Source: DASQZK01 sp963809925 (GTDB taxonomy: Bacteria > Bacteroidota > Bacteroidia > Bacteroidales > GCA-2748055). From it: a stretch of DNA of 64,000 nt. Where the stretch lies: positions 186,001-250,000 of the forward strand of contig CAWELH010000008.1 in the NCBI GenBank assembly GCA_963809925.1, given 5' to 3'. Positions within the stretch are counted from its first letter, which is position 1, and each line of letters starts with the position of its first letter. The notes beneath the pieces were generated by a model that ran no database searches, had not been told where the DNA came from, and saw only the letters and a list, made by a program, of their open reading frames with translations. The translations under genes and the position numbers were made by a program. Positions 18,064 through 28,908 of the stretch are shown piece after piece.

Positions 18064-18343
18064 AGTCCGAGGGTTTAATGGTTTATTCAGAAACCTTTTA
18101 GATCTGTGGCACAATGACTGTTAACTAAAAGAAAATGAAGCCTGTGTTTTGATCCACAGGAAATCAAAAATAATAGGTAGTTGTGCTACAATTAAAGGTT
18201 TTTCTTATGTTTTTGGTCAGGTTCTATTAACGAATTTAATAAAAATTTGAAAACTACCATCCCAATAGAAAGTAATTTTTTTCGGATAAGCCGAAATCCA
18301 TACATCCCATTAAACGATTTGAAAAGACGATAAAGAGGTACGT

Positions 18344-20707
18344 TTAAAAAGGATAACCGATGGCAATATTTAGGATAAGATTATCTCTCCGCCAGGATGG
18401 GCTTAAAAGATTAAAAGTATGAATGCTCCATTCCTCTCCCTCTGGCAGCCATGGTTTTCTGAGTGGAATACCCAGATCGAACCTGAGCACGAAGAAGGAT
18501 GCATCGAAACGAAAACCAAAGCCACTGTTCAGCGCCAGGTCTGATAAGACATCCTTCCACTGAAATTCTCCTCCCGGCTTTAAAGGATCAGCCCTGAGAA
18601 GCCATATATTTCCAGCGTCGAGGAACAAAGCACCTTTCAAAAGACGGTAAATTGTAAACCTGTACTCAAGATTGCTTTCCACCTTAATATCTCCGGTCTG
18701 GTCGAAGTAGAATCTTCCGTTTGCACTGTCGGGGGAAAATGACCCGGGGCCAACCGATCTGTACCTGAAACCCCTCAAACTGTTAGGGCCGCCCACATAG
18801 AGCTGCCTCCTGTAAGGAAGCGCATTTGAATTCCCATAGGGTATGCCTATGCCAAACTGCCACCTGTTGACCAGTTTATTGTATTCATTTCCATTCACAT
18901 AAAATCTCAGATCTACCGTCCCTCTTGCATATTGTGAGTACGGGATTCCAAGAAATCTGACATTTGTTTCCCCGGATTTATCTGGTGAAAAAATGGACTG
19001 GAATAAATGAATCGTGTTCCCGGCAATTTCGCCGTTGAATTCGAAAAACGTATTTACAGGTTTCTTCTTCGCCAGCTGATTATTATATGTATACGTATAA
19101 CTCAGGCTGAAAATAAACTGCTCACTAAAACTCTCCCGTATCAGTGGATTGATACTCAGGAGACTGTCGAAAGTCGTGGATGTTTCACTAAGTCTTGAAT
19201 AGTCAACATTTAAGAGCTGGAATTCATGACTCTTCGACACGGTTTCTCTCCAGTTATATCCGTATGAAAAGGTGGCAGAATTCATTGAAAAATAGGATGG
19301 CCGGTTGTATCTGTTATAACCGATATTCATGGTCGTTTGCGGTGTAAATTTTTTAGAAAGTATACCGTTCATATCGATAAAAGGAAAAATAAACCTGGGA
19401 ATTTTAAGTCCGGCGGTGAGTCCAAGCTGCCATGCATTCAACCCCGTGGTCTTTCCGGCAATCTGGGTCTCAAAGCTCCCGTTGATATCGAAATTAAACG
19501 ATTCCGCTCCCGCGAACAGGTTTCTGTCCTGGTATCGCAGATTGATGCCCGGCCCTGCAAAATTATTAGATTTGGTAACAGCCTGAATTTCCATTCTTAT
19601 TGATTTCGGTACGGTGCGTGTCAGGAAAAGTTCTGCATTCAGTTTGTTCCTGTCCTCTTCCCTGCCGGCTTTACTATACCGGATATTTGCAAATTTATAC
19701 ACGCCCAGACCCATCAGCTTATTGAGTGTGGAACTATAATTACTAAAACTGTATTCCTGGCCTTTCCGGAGAAGAATGGCATCCGAAAGTGCTTTTGGAC
19801 GAATGAAATGCTCATGAAATATATAGGTAAAGTTATCGCCGACAAGGGTGTCGGCACCCAAACTGTCGGCTTCCAATGAATAGTCGGCATGTACCATGAT
19901 AGTGTCAAGGAAATATTTCTGCCGTGCTCCTTCCGGCATATCCTGCTTCAGATCAAGGTGGATCCCCACCGTTTTTTCCACATAATTACTGTCAAGTTTG
20001 AAATAGATATAGTCCGGAGCCAGGTCAAAATATCCCCTATCCCTGAGAAACCCGGTAATTCTCTGTCTTTCTTGCATCAGGGTCTCAAAATCATACGGCT
20101 CTCCTGCTTTTATCAGGCTATTGTATTGCAAAGAGTCGATCATATACACCAGGCTGTCGCCTTTATCCGCTGTGGTATCGACAGGAAATGCAACGGAAGT
20201 GATCCTATACTGGTCCTTAGCCTGAATATCGTAAGAAACCCTTATCTTTTTACCCGAAATCTCTCTTTTTGTGCTGATGCGTGAGTCAAAATACCCTTTA
20301 CTGAAAAGATAGTTTTGCATGGCATTTTCAGACCGGTCAACATAATAATATTCAAAAATGACCGGCTGGTCACCCAGTTTATATTTCAACCAGTGCCTGA
20401 AGCCCCTTTCCGGTACACTATCCCCGGCCATATTGTAAAACCACAATCCTAGCGGCAGTATGCCAAAAACTTCAGAATTAGGCGCTGGCCTGGCATATTG
20501 CTGAAGTTCCTTTCTTAGCCTTACTTTCTTCAACCCACCTTTATCTTGAACGTGAATGCCGGCACCTTTGTAAAGCAACTCACCCTCTCCTAACGTGCGT
20601 GTAGTACTGCAACCAGTCAGCAGCAACAAGAGAATGATGCCTGAGACAAAAAAGACAGGCAGGACAGATCCTTTAAAATATCGGTCAGTATGAGGACTAT
20701 ATACCAC
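18344..20707 (-). CDS. tamL: TamL: lipoprotein-type TamA/BamA-family outer-membrane assembly protein
   Basis: A 787-residue Omp85-family protein. The lipobox LLLLTGC33 makes it a lipoprotein, the hallmark of Bacteroidota TamL as opposed to TamA. POTRA-like domains span about 45-380, and a C-terminal 16-strand barrel (about 400-787) carries the FGIGIPYG and GGPNSLRGFRYRSVGPG segments typical of Omp85 barrels. Together with TamB it should help insert or assemble outer-membrane or surface proteins. The start is GTG at 20705-20707, sharing its first base with the last base of the tamB stop (TAGTG), which implies coupled translation. Confidence 0.88.
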   Translation of the reverse strand: MVYSPHTDRYFKGSVLPVFFVSGIILLLLLTGCSTTRTLGEGELLYKGAGIHVQDKGGLKKVRLRKELQQYARPAPNSEVFGILPLGLWFYNMAGDSVPERGFRHWLKYKLGDQPVIFEYYYVDRSENAMQNYLFSKGYFDSRISTKREISGKKIRVSYDIQAKDQYRITSVAFPVDTTADKGDSLVYMIDSLQYNSLIKAGEPYDFETLMQERQRITGFLRDRGYFDLAPDYIYFKLDSNYVEKTVGIHLDLKQDMPEGARQKYFLDTIMVHADYSLEADSLGADTLVGDNFTYIFHEHFIRPKALSDAILLRKGQEYSFSNYSSTLNKLMGLGVYKFANIRYSKAGREEDRNKLNAELFLTRTVPKSIRMEIQAVTKSNNFAGPGINLRYQDRNLFAGAESFNFDINGSFETQIAGKTTGLNAWQLGLTAGLKIPRFIFPFIDMNGILSKKFTPQTTMNIGYNRYNRPSYFSMNSATFSYGYNWRETVSKSHEFQLLNVDYSRLSETSTTFDSLLSINPLIRESFSEQFIFSLSYTYTYNNQLAKKKPVNTFFEFNGEIAGNTIHLFQSIFSPDKSGETNVRFLGIPYSQYARGTVDLRFYVNGNEYNKLVNRWQFGIGIPYGNSNALPYRRQLYVGGPNSLRGFRYRSVGPGSFSPDSANGRFYFDQTGDIKVESNLEYRFTIYRLLKGALFLDAGNIWLLRADPLKPGGEFQWKDVLSDLALNSGFGFRFDASFFVLRFDLGIPLRKPWLPEGEEWSIHTFNLLSPSWRRDNLILNIAIGYPF

Positions 20708-23700
20708 TATTTGTTGCTTTTTTTTCGTCGTGGACTTTTGTCCGTTCCTTTTTCAGTCGTGAATAGATTTTTGAATTTGTAGAAGTCCTTGTTGAAAATA
20801 AAAGCCACCCCGGTTTTGTTTATGGCTCCGTCGAGGACATCCTCATATTCATTTTTATTAAAAGCCTGCATTCTGTAAATGCCATTTTTCGTGAGGTAAT
20901 ATTCCACGACAACATCACCTGCAATGTTATTCACATTGGCAGGGGAGGTTGTGTTGGGATTATTTTCCGCTATGTTTATATTTCCACCAACCTGTATCGA
21001 AAGCCGGTTATCCAGCATTTTCTTGTATAAATTCATTTCCACACTGGTGTTGGCTGAGGTCTGTCCGGAAGAATTCACGGCATAGGAATTAATATTCATA
21101 TTAAAATTAACCCCCGGGAGATACTCCTGTGAAAACCGGTTGATCTGCTGAGCCAGGATATTTCCAATACCCTTCCGGGCCGTTGAGCTCAGATTATAGG
21201 CGAAGGAATTTTGTGTAAACATATTTTCCTCCAGAAAATTTTCAAATAATAAAAGGGAAAATACTTGCTTGTTCAGTTCCGATTCATTGGAATTAAGTTG
21301 CGCCAGCCGTGCAGAAATATTTGCATCACGTTCACTCGGAGGCTGTTGTATTCCGAAGCTGATCGACGGTTGCATCAAGTGCCCTTTGATATACATATAG
21401 ACATTGAAATCCATGCTACCGCTGTACTGCAAATTCTGTGATTTCGTCATTCCCGGCATCTGGGGAGAAATGATGGGCTCCGGCGATGTTTTTACAGGGT
21501 ACCAGGTGGTCAGATCGAGCTGAGGATTGGCCACATCTCCTGTCCAGGTAAGTGAACTTCCTTTTTCGATATTGAATTTACGTTTGAGAATCTCGTACAT
21601 GGTGAGACTGTAGCTCCCCTCTTCCACCTGGTAGGTGCCTGCCAGTGTCATCTGGCCATTGCCTTTAATATCATAACTTAAATCACCTGATCCCTTGATA
21701 TCGAGGGCTTCATCAGTGGCTGGATCAACGATGATGGTCATCTGCATGCTGTTTGAAATGCTGATATTTGCCGTCAGATGTATGTTGTTTAAATCTGTGG
21801 TCACACCCTGCTCACCCTTCGTATTTCTTGAAAATATTTTGGACGCGGTATCACTGCTGCTTTGCATAAATACGACAACTCCTTTTTGCTCAATTGAAGC
21901 GCTGGATGCTTCCGGCACCATAAAATAAAAATGAGAGTCATGAGCCAGATCCGCATCAACAACAATATCAGGGTTCGAGGCTCTCCCGATAACACTGGCT
22001 TTCAATCCGGCAACAAGATGACCGTAAAACATATTCCTGCTTTCACTTCCCGTATCAAGAAACTGAAACTTTTTGGTATTGAGATCCAGATCGAAAGCGG
22101 GATTTCGCGGATCAGAAGCATCAATGGTGCCATTTATGGTCATAGTATTGCCGGGAGAATCTCTTAAACTTAATTGGTTCAAACTGATGCGACGACGGTC
22201 AAATGTGATCCGCTCATGTTTGAGAATGATCTGCGAACGGGTAAAGGCAGGTGTTATGGAAACATCATTAAAAGCGACATAGCCGTTAATCTCAGGATTT
22301 GCAATGGTATTGACAATGGACATACTACCCGAGAGTCCGCCTTTCATTTCGTTGATCTCTTTTTTTACGAAAGGCTGAAAGTAAGCCAGACTTAGATTCC
22401 CAATGTGCGCATTTACATCCAGGGATACCGGATCGTGTGAAGTGTCAAAGCTTCCCCGCATATCCATATTATTTTCTTCACCTTCAAATTTTGCGAGCAA
22501 ACCAATGCTCCCGGACTTCTCATTTTCAGCTTCAATAGATACGGTTTTAAATACATCCTGACCGAAAAATTCGACATCCGTCAGCGTCAAATCTGAATGG
22601 AACGAAGATTTGCCAGGTATTTCAAATATACCATCAACGTTGGCACCCAGGATCTCAGAACGGCCGGAAATGAACGCTGTGAGGGTGTTGATATTGAAGT
22701 GTGTAAATTCAAATCTCAGGGCATGGCTGGACGTGTCACTTTCGGTTCCCGTCGTGAAGGACAATTTCTGATCATCCTTCATGAACTCCATGTGATGAGA
22801 TTCAATTCCAGAGTTGCTGAATTTCAGGTAATTGTCGGAGGGAATGGTAAAATTCTGCTTGTTTAGAATGAGACGGCTGCTATCAAATTGTACAAAGAAT
22901 ACCTTCTCCCTGCTCTGCATTTTACCGCTGATATAATACGACGCAGTATCTTTTCCAATGTCGCTCAACAGTTCCCATTGAATGGTATCCATGCTTATGC
23001 TGCCTTTCAGGTTTGTTGATAGGATCTCGAACGGAGTCGCGTACAAATGTGCAAGATCCACTTCCCAATCCAGTTGTTCTTTACCGGCAGAAACGACAGC
23101 CTTGATAGTATCGGCTATAATACCATTGTAGTTCACCTCCGGGAAATTCACTGCAAGATCTAGAGAGGGCTTTTCACTGTCGAAGCTGGCCTTTATATCT
23201 GCCTGGACGAGGTCTCTGAATTCAGGAAGGAAAAGCTTTGAAAGCAAATCCGCATTTTCTATCCTTGCGGAGAATTCAAATTTTCCTCTGATCATCATCG
23301 TTTCAGATGTGTCTTTCTGTAAGTCAAAATAGCGATTAAGATAAGCATTCATCACTCCCGGAAGTTCACCCATCGCGAGGGTCCCGCTGTAATTGGCATT
23401 TATAAATGGAGACTTCAGTTTCAGTTCGGTTTTCTCCTGGTCGTTGGATACATTCAGGACAACTGAATCCACCGGATAGAATTCGCCATCCCGCACCACC
23501 ACAAAATCATACGCCTTCAGATAGCCATTGATGCTGTCAATATCCCCTCCGGCAAAATCTGTCCTTATCTTACCTCGTAGCCTGACATCCTGCCTGGTCA
23601 GATGAAGAGCCCCGGCATCCATCCCTTCAATATTCAGCATAAAATTGTAGGAGGGCACCGTATCAGACAGCGTAGCTTTTCCTTCAAAACTGGCAACGAG

Positions 23701-25695
23701 ATTCGTATCGCTGATTGCGACATTTCCATTAAATATATGGTCAGCAATGTCTCCGGCGAGTTTTATATCATGATAGGTATATTGGAATGCCGTCAGTTTG
23801 CCCACAGTAAAATCAAAGCTTACATCCGGTTGTTTGAAATTTCTGCTACTACCGGAAAAATGGCCCTCAAGACTTAGTTTCCCCAGTGTATCGGCTTTAT
23901 GCAAGAGCTCACCCAAATCATAGTTATCCACAAAAACATGCCCTGAATATCGCTCCCGGCCTTCATGATCCCCTTCATGGTAGATCAACCCGGCTGAAAA
24001 ACTGCCTTGTGTCGATTTCACTCCCAAATCAGCAGAAAAGTTACCCATCCTTCCTTTAAAATTTCCGGCCATACTTATCCGTTCGGGCAGATGAATTGAA
24101 GACGGGATCAGACTGTCGGGAGTAAAAGCAAGGATATCGCCTTTAGCTACCCGGAGTGTATCCAGTTTGAGGTCGTATTCTGCCACCTTGTAGTCAGGCA
24201 ATCCCCTGATTTTTCCGTTCAGTAATACCATCAGATCATTACCGGCATTGAGATCAAAGCTCCGTATGTTTACGTCGGCAAGTTTCCCTTCGATATTCGC
24301 TGCCATGTTAATACGGTCATAAGAAAGAACAGTAGGCGAATGGTTTAGACCTGCATTGGGCAGGAAGAACTCAAGGTCTTTCGTACCGAGATGGCTGTTT
24401 CGGATTTCAATATTGAAGTAGGCATCGGGGTACGCTGTCGAAAGCGCCGCAAAAGAGCTGAATCGGCCTTGAAAACTGCCGTCAATGAAGCTGTTCGGTG
24501 TTTTTAGCTGAAAACCCGTCAGACGGAAAGCAGTATCTGATATCGCTGCATTACCCTTCAGATTGACAAGTTCAAAACCGGATGATTCCCTGAAGCTGAA
24601 CTGGCGAACATCTGCCATGTACCCATTGTCGTTCAATGTAATATCTGAAACATTGCCGGAGATATTACGAAACCAGAGGTGATTGAAATCCGTCCCCCCC
24701 GTAGGCACTGGCGCCGAATCCATCTCAAAGTGGATACTGTTGTCACGCAAAATGACATCGGCCGCGCTGATATCCCAACCAAAAGAATCCCCATTTTCAC
24801 CTGTGGCCGGGTCGGAAGGTGATTTCTCCATCCTGCCTGTCCGTACGGATACCGTCGTATTCTGAATCATTACCCGGTTCAGGGAAATCAATTCATTTCC
24901 AATATCAATCTTTTCCGGACTTACCGATAACCCGGCATGCACAATGTCAATGGTGCGGCCGGATGCCTTGTCTTCGTAAAAAATACTGACATCCTTCAGT
25001 TTTACGGTATTTTCCAATGATATCGCCGGTTTCGTGAAACTACTTTCTTCAGTTCCCACGCCAGAAAGAGACAACCGGGCATAACTATTCTGAAGTTCTA
25101 TGCGTCCGAAAACAATGTTCAAGGGGTTCAGGCTGAAGTTTCGGAAACGGACCGAAAGGTTACCAATATGGGAACTTAGGTTATTCCCCGACATTTGATC
25201 TTTATAACTCACCCGGATATTTGAAAGCTTTACCCTGCGAATAGTGAAAGCAGTCTTTGCACCAGCAGCCGTATCGGAAGGTACATCAGAGAGAGTATCT
25301 GAAAATGCAGCAGGGATAAAGCTGTAATTGAAGCTGCTGTCGCCTACTGCCCTGAAAATATTACCTGTCACATCGTGTATTTCGATTCGACGTATGATAA
25401 TATTTTTTCTCAGAAGCCCGAGTAAGCCGAGGTTCACCCTGATCATCCCCGCATCCACAAGGGTATCCCTGTTTTGATCTTCAATATAGAGCTCTTTCAA
25501 AGTGATAGAATTTGGAAGAACAACCCTAATACTGCCCAGGGACACTGTTGTATGCAATTTCTCCTCTAGTCTTTTCATAGCAATGCCGGCAATATAATTC
25601 TGAACTGCAGGAATCTGCAGGCTCAGCGAAATGATGAGCATAAGTCCGGCCAGAAGGAGCAGAGAAATCTTAATGATCCTTCCAAATTGCTTCAT
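20707..25695 (-). CDS. tamB: TamB-family translocation and assembly module protein
   Basis: A 1662-residue AsmA/TamB-type protein spanning from the inner to the outer membrane. There is one N-terminal membrane anchor (IIKISLLLLAGLMLIISLS), a very long beta-taco/beta-helix body, and a conserved DUF490 domain at the C-terminus (about the last 350 residues, including LLLFENFLEENMF and NITEN-like porin-type strands). ATG 25695 is preferred over the GTG 24 bases upstream because it places the anchor directly at the N-terminus. TamB bridges lipids or proteins to the Omp85 partner, here TamL, encoded by the next gene with a one-base overlap. Confidence 0.9.
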   Translation of the reverse strand: MKQFGRIIKISLLLLAGLMLIISLSLQIPAVQNYIAGIAMKRLEEKLHTTVSLGSIRVVLPNSITLKELYIEDQNRDTLVDAGMIRVNLGLLGLLRKNIIIRRIEIHDVTGNIFRAVGDSSFNYSFIPAAFSDTLSDVPSDTAAGAKTAFTIRRVKLSNIRVSYKDQMSGNNLSSHIGNLSVRFRNFSLNPLNIVFGRIELQNSYARLSLSGVGTEESSFTKPAISLENTVKLKDVSIFYEDKASGRTIDIVHAGLSVSPEKIDIGNELISLNRVMIQNTTVSVRTGRMEKSPSDPATGENGDSFGWDISAADVILRDNSIHFEMDSAPVPTGGTDFNHLWFRNISGNVSDITLNDNGYMADVRQFSFRESSGFELVNLKGNAAISDTAFRLTGFQLKTPNSFIDGSFQGRFSSFAALSTAYPDAYFNIEIRNSHLGTKDLEFFLPNAGLNHSPTVLSYDRINMAANIEGKLADVNIRSFDLNAGNDLMVLLNGKIRGLPDYKVAEYDLKLDTLRVAKGDILAFTPDSLIPSSIHLPERISMAGNFKGRMGNFSADLGVKSTQGSFSAGLIYHEGDHEGRERYSGHVFVDNYDLGELLHKADTLGKLSLEGHFSGSSRNFKQPDVSFDFTVGKLTAFQYTYHDIKLAGDIADHIFNGNVAISDTNLVASFEGKATLSDTVPSYNFMLNIEGMDAGALHLTRQDVRLRGKIRTDFAGGDIDSINGYLKAYDFVVVRDGEFYPVDSVVLNVSNDQEKTELKLKSPFINANYSGTLAMGELPGVMNAYLNRYFDLQKDTSETMMIRGKFEFSARIENADLLSKLFLPEFRDLVQADIKASFDSEKPSLDLAVNFPEVNYNGIIADTIKAVVSAGKEQLDWEVDLAHLYATPFEILSTNLKGSISMDTIQWELLSDIGKDTASYYISGKMQSREKVFFVQFDSSRLILNKQNFTIPSDNYLKFSNSGIESHHMEFMKDDQKLSFTTGTESDTSSHALRFEFTHFNINTLTAFISGRSEILGANVDGIFEIPGKSSFHSDLTLTDVEFFGQDVFKTVSIEAENEKSGSIGLLAKFEGEENNMDMRGSFDTSHDPVSLDVNAHIGNLSLAYFQPFVKKEINEMKGGLSGSMSIVNTIANPEINGYVAFNDVSITPAFTRSQIILKHERITFDRRRISLNQLSLRDSPGNTMTINGTIDASDPRNPAFDLDLNTKKFQFLDTGSESRNMFYGHLVAGLKASVIGRASNPDIVVDADLAHDSHFYFMVPEASSASIEQKGVVVFMQSSSDTASKIFSRNTKGEQGVTTDLNNIHLTANISISNSMQMTIIVDPATDEALDIKGSGDLSYDIKGNGQMTLAGTYQVEEGSYSLTMYEILKRKFNIEKGSSLTWTGDVANPQLDLTTWYPVKTSPEPIISPQMPGMTKSQNLQYSGSMDFNVYMYIKGHLMQPSISFGIQQPPSERDANISARLAQLNSNESELNKQVFSLLLFENFLEENMFTQNSFAYNLSSTARKGIGNILAQQINRFSQEYLPGVNFNMNINSYAVNSSGQTSANTSVEMNLYKKMLDNRLSIQVGGNINIAENNPNTTSPANVNNIAGDVVVEYYLTKNGIYRMQAFNKNEYEDVLDGAINKTGVAFIFNKDFYKFKNLFTTEKGTDKSPRRKKSNK

Positions 25696-25719
25696 GTATT
25701 TATGATTTGAATTTGCCAC

Positions 25720-26170
25720 AGGTTTTTCTGAACCTTGAATTTAGATCAAAAATCATGCGTTCATGATCATGTTACAGAGTTGAAAAGAAAAAATCGGGCC
25801 ATATTCCTTTGTTTTGAAGGTATCAGAGGGGATTTTTTGGCGAAAGTGCATCGTTCAGAGAAACGGTTTTACCTATAATACTCCAATAGAGGCGAAATTT
25901 TTATATAGTGTGGAGAAACAACCCGAAATAAACCAGAAATATGTGGAAATCCCTACCTAAACAAAAGTGACCATGCCTTGTTTCTAGCCCTATACAGTAG
26001 TGGTTAATTTTTTGTATCATTTCGTTTTTGAACCTTCGAAGAGTTCAAGCCGGGTTATTGAAGTGAAGAAAGGAAGATGAAATCGCGGGCGTGAATCATA
26101 TTTTTTATTAACCGGTATGCTAAATTTCGCCATTCATACTTAAGTTGGGAACCTTCAAATACTCTGAATT
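25720..26170. other. Divergent intergenic region between tamB and the cupin gene
   Basis: About 450 AT-rich bases between divergent genes. I see no gene, no clear TAnnTTTG box and no strong hairpin. It should hold the promoters of both transcription units. Confidence 0.4.
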
Positions 26171-27046
26171 ATGCAACTAAACATTAATCAACCTGTGCAA
26201 ATCATCGAGAATTTTAACCGGGAGGAGTTCCGCGAAGTATTCCAGATTCCGCAAAAACCGGTAATACTGAGAGGTTTATGGAATGATTATCCCGCCCTCA
26301 ATAAATGGACGATCGACTATTTCAAACAAGAACTCGGGAACCTCACCGTCGGCGTGTACGATGCAGTAAACGAAAAACCCGACAGATCCACCAAGGGCGC
26401 TCCAATGAAAATGAAATTCGGAGAATATCTTGATGCCATCACTGCCGGACCTTCTGATCTAAGGCTTTTCCTTTTCAACATCCTGAAATATAAACCTGAA
26501 TTCCGGAAAGATTTTGACTACCCTCCCATTACCTCAATGTATCTCAAACAGATACCTTTTATGTTTTTCGGGGGTAAGGATTCAGTAGTGCGTATGCATC
26601 AGGATATGGATTTTGCCAATGTTTTCCTCACACAGCTTCACGGTAAAAAGCTCGTGGTCCTGTTTCCTCCAAAATATTCACGATTTCTTTATCGATATCC
26701 GTTTAATGTGCACAGTTCTGTCAACATAGAGCATCCTGATTTTGAGAAGTACCCGGCACTGCGCTTCGTTGAGGGTTATACCTGCATCCTTGAGCCTGGT
26801 GATACCTTGTTCATGCCCAGCGGGTACTGGCACTACATAAAATACCTTGAAGGCGGATATGCTATTAACCAGCGCGCATTAAGCCCGCATCCAGCCCACT
26901 GGTTCAGGGGATTCTGGAATGTTGCCGTACTGTCAAACCTCGACGATCTCTTGCGGTATATTCTCGGTAAAAACTGGTACCAGTATAAGCTTGAACAGAC
27001 CTATGCAAGGGCAAACAATGCCATGAGCAGGTTAAGCCCTTCCTGA
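26171..27046 (+). CDS. Cupin-8 / JmjC-like 2-oxoglutarate-dependent oxygenase family protein
   Basis: A 291-residue cytosolic protein with a JmjC-like double-stranded beta-helix. The iron-binding triad is visible as H143-x-D145 (RMHQDM) and H221 (GYWHYI), with the usual preceding PGDTLFMPSGYWH strand. The N-terminal segment (KPVILRGLWNDYPALNKW) matches the cupin-8 family. By family it is probably a 2-oxoglutarate/Fe(II) hydroxylase of a protein or small molecule; the substrate is unknown. A single-gene unit. Confidence 0.85.
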   Translation: MQLNINQPVQIIENFNREEFREVFQIPQKPVILRGLWNDYPALNKWTIDYFKQELGNLTVGVYDAVNEKPDRSTKGAPMKMKFGEYLDAITAGPSDLRLFLFNILKYKPEFRKDFDYPPITSMYLKQIPFMFFGGKDSVVRMHQDMDFANVFLTQLHGKKLVVLFPPKYSRFLYRYPFNVHSSVNIEHPDFEKYPALRFVEGYTCILEPGDTLFMPSGYWHYIKYLEGGYAINQRALSPHPAHWFRGFWNVAVLSNLDDLLRYILGKNWYQYKLEQTYARANNAMSRLSPS

Positions 27047-27490
27047 TTCCCTCCTCTCCGGGGATAAAACCGGGACACCTCTCTCAAAACAGGACCGGAA
27101 CCGGTATACCAGGTAGTTTTGGTTCTAAACATCTATGCGCATGCCTGTCATTTCAAATGTCAGCTTTTCCTGGTTTTCGTTTAAAAGTAAGCACCGGTCT
27201 CTTTCCATTTTCTGTAGTAAATACTCCACACAAACAGAATTTCCGTGGGCATCAGGTATTCATTTTAATACAGTCTAAATTAAAATTGAGCGGGATACCC
27301 GTTAAATCATTCGTGATAATAATCAGCGAGTTTCAGTAATCATGCCTGTTGCAGAAATCCTTCTTCACGGATGTACAATAAAGAAAAGGTTGAATCCTGC
27401 TCAATCTCCGGTTTTATAGTGCAAAAGAGATGTGCTTTGCTTAAATTTGGTTTATCCCCCTTTCAGACCTAAACCAAAACTCTACATCTC
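27047..27490. other. Intergenic region upstream of the cytochrome genes
   Basis: No gene is recognised in these 444 bases. The final 50 bases contain the candidate promoter listed separately. Confidence 0.4.
27442..27449 (+). promoter_or_regulatory. Candidate promoter -7 box of the cytochrome genes
   Basis: TAAATTTG matches TAnnTTTG, 41 bases before the ATG of the five-heme cytochrome. A -33 box at normal spacing is not clear. Confidence 0.42.
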
Positions 27491-28837
27491 ATGAAATTTA
27501 AACCTTTGCTACTGGTCGTATCCGTTTTTATTTTCATGACCTCGCTCACCGGCCTTCACCGTGCCGATACCTTTGGGAAATTCAACTACGATGATTTTGA
27601 CAAGCCCGATTACTGCGGATCCTGTCATGACGGTTTTTATGCACAGTGGACGCAGGCAATGATGTCAAAGGCTTATACACATGAGTGGGATGAAATTGAA
27701 TATTTCAGTCTTGCAGTCGCTCATGCTGCGGTTGACCCCGCTATGAAGGGTGTTGACGATGGATGTAACGGTTGTCATACACCGCTGGCATATGCTGCCG
27801 GAGATGTACCGCCGCCCCGTCCGGCCGAAAATTCAAGGGCGAACGAATCTGTATCCTGTGAGGTATGTCACAATATAATTGGTTTTGAAGGTGATACACC
27901 CTTTAACCATAATTACATCCTGGATCCGGGCAAGACCAAATACACGTCACGGAAAGGGGATACCCAATCGCCCAATCATGAGATTCAGACCACTGAACTT
28001 CATTCAAAGGCTGAGTTCTGCGGGATTTGCCACAATGAAAAAAATCCATATGGGATCTGGGTGAAATCGACGCATCTGGAATTAAAAGAAGGGCCTTATT
28101 ATGCCGAGGGAGTTGTATGCCAGGACTGTCATATGCCCGATGCACACGGAAAGACCGCAAAAATGGGGGCAGTCTATGACGACAGCCGGTTGCATCTCTT
28201 CAATGGTGCTCATGATGACGGCAAAAAAAGGGGGACCATCGAACTAAGGATCCAGTCTGATCTTCAGGAGGCTATGATGGGCGATCCGGTGACGTTCACG
28301 GTGACTCTCTTCAACCAAAAAACCGGTCATAAATTTCCAACCGGTTCTGTGGAAGACAGAATAGTATGGCTGCATGTGGAGGCCGTGGATGAGGACGGCA
28401 ATGTTTATCATCTGCCGGTGAATAAAAAAGGCTTTGAGGGCGAAGAATATACTATCGCCGGTGATCAGCTTGCGTACCAGGATCTGGGGATCCCACTGAA
28501 ACTGGAAAATTTTAAAGGTATACGTCGCGAAGACGTCCCTGTGGGCGACCGGATATTCAGGATGCCCTATCTCGATCCGGAAGGCCGCATGACCATTATG
28601 CAATGGAATACAAAAAGTCTGGGCGTTGATTACCGCCTCGGTCCCAGGGAAACAAAGGTGGAAACATACAGTTTTGAAATCCCCTATGATATCACGGCCG
28701 GGAAATTAACCATTAACGCTGTCCTAAATTACCGTCTCCTTATTAAACCGGTTGGCGAGTTCCTTGGCGTACCCGAGTCAGAATATACGGCGACAGAGAT
28801 TAACCGCCAGACAGCCAGTATAACAATTTTTCCCTGA
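27491..28837 (+). CDS. Exported pentaheme cytochrome c with C-terminal Ig-like domain
   Basis: A 448-residue protein with an N-terminal signal/anchor (about 1-23) and five CxxCH heme motifs: C42-H46, C92-H96, C123-H127, C177-H181 and C210-H214. The remaining 220 residues are a beta-sandwich containing FNQKTGHKFPTGS, a motif seen in multiheme cytochromes of the cytochrome c554/NapC-like group. It should act as a periplasmic electron carrier or reductase. The next gene, 71 bases downstream, encodes a heme-bearing porin, which suggests they pass electrons to each other. No nitrite-reductase CxxCK heme is present. Confidence 0.88.
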   Translation: MKFKPLLLVVSVFIFMTSLTGLHRADTFGKFNYDDFDKPDYCGSCHDGFYAQWTQAMMSKAYTHEWDEIEYFSLAVAHAAVDPAMKGVDDGCNGCHTPLAYAAGDVPPPRPAENSRANESVSCEVCHNIIGFEGDTPFNHNYILDPGKTKYTSRKGDTQSPNHEIQTTELHSKAEFCGICHNEKNPYGIWVKSTHLELKEGPYYAEGVVCQDCHMPDAHGKTAKMGAVYDDSRLHLFNGAHDDGKKRGTIELRIQSDLQEAMMGDPVTFTVTLFNQKTGHKFPTGSVEDRIVWLHVEAVDEDGNVYHLPVNKKGFEGEEYTIAGDQLAYQDLGIPLKLENFKGIRREDVPVGDRIFRMPYLDPEGRMTIMQWNTKSLGVDYRLGPRETKVETYSFEIPYDITAGKLTINAVLNYRLLIKPVGEFLGVPESEYTATEINRQTASITIFP

Positions 28838-28908
28838 TGCTGTCACAAAACTGACATGTTAATTTTTAAGAGGAGTATAGATTATCTAACCTAAAATAAC
28901 GTAACCTC

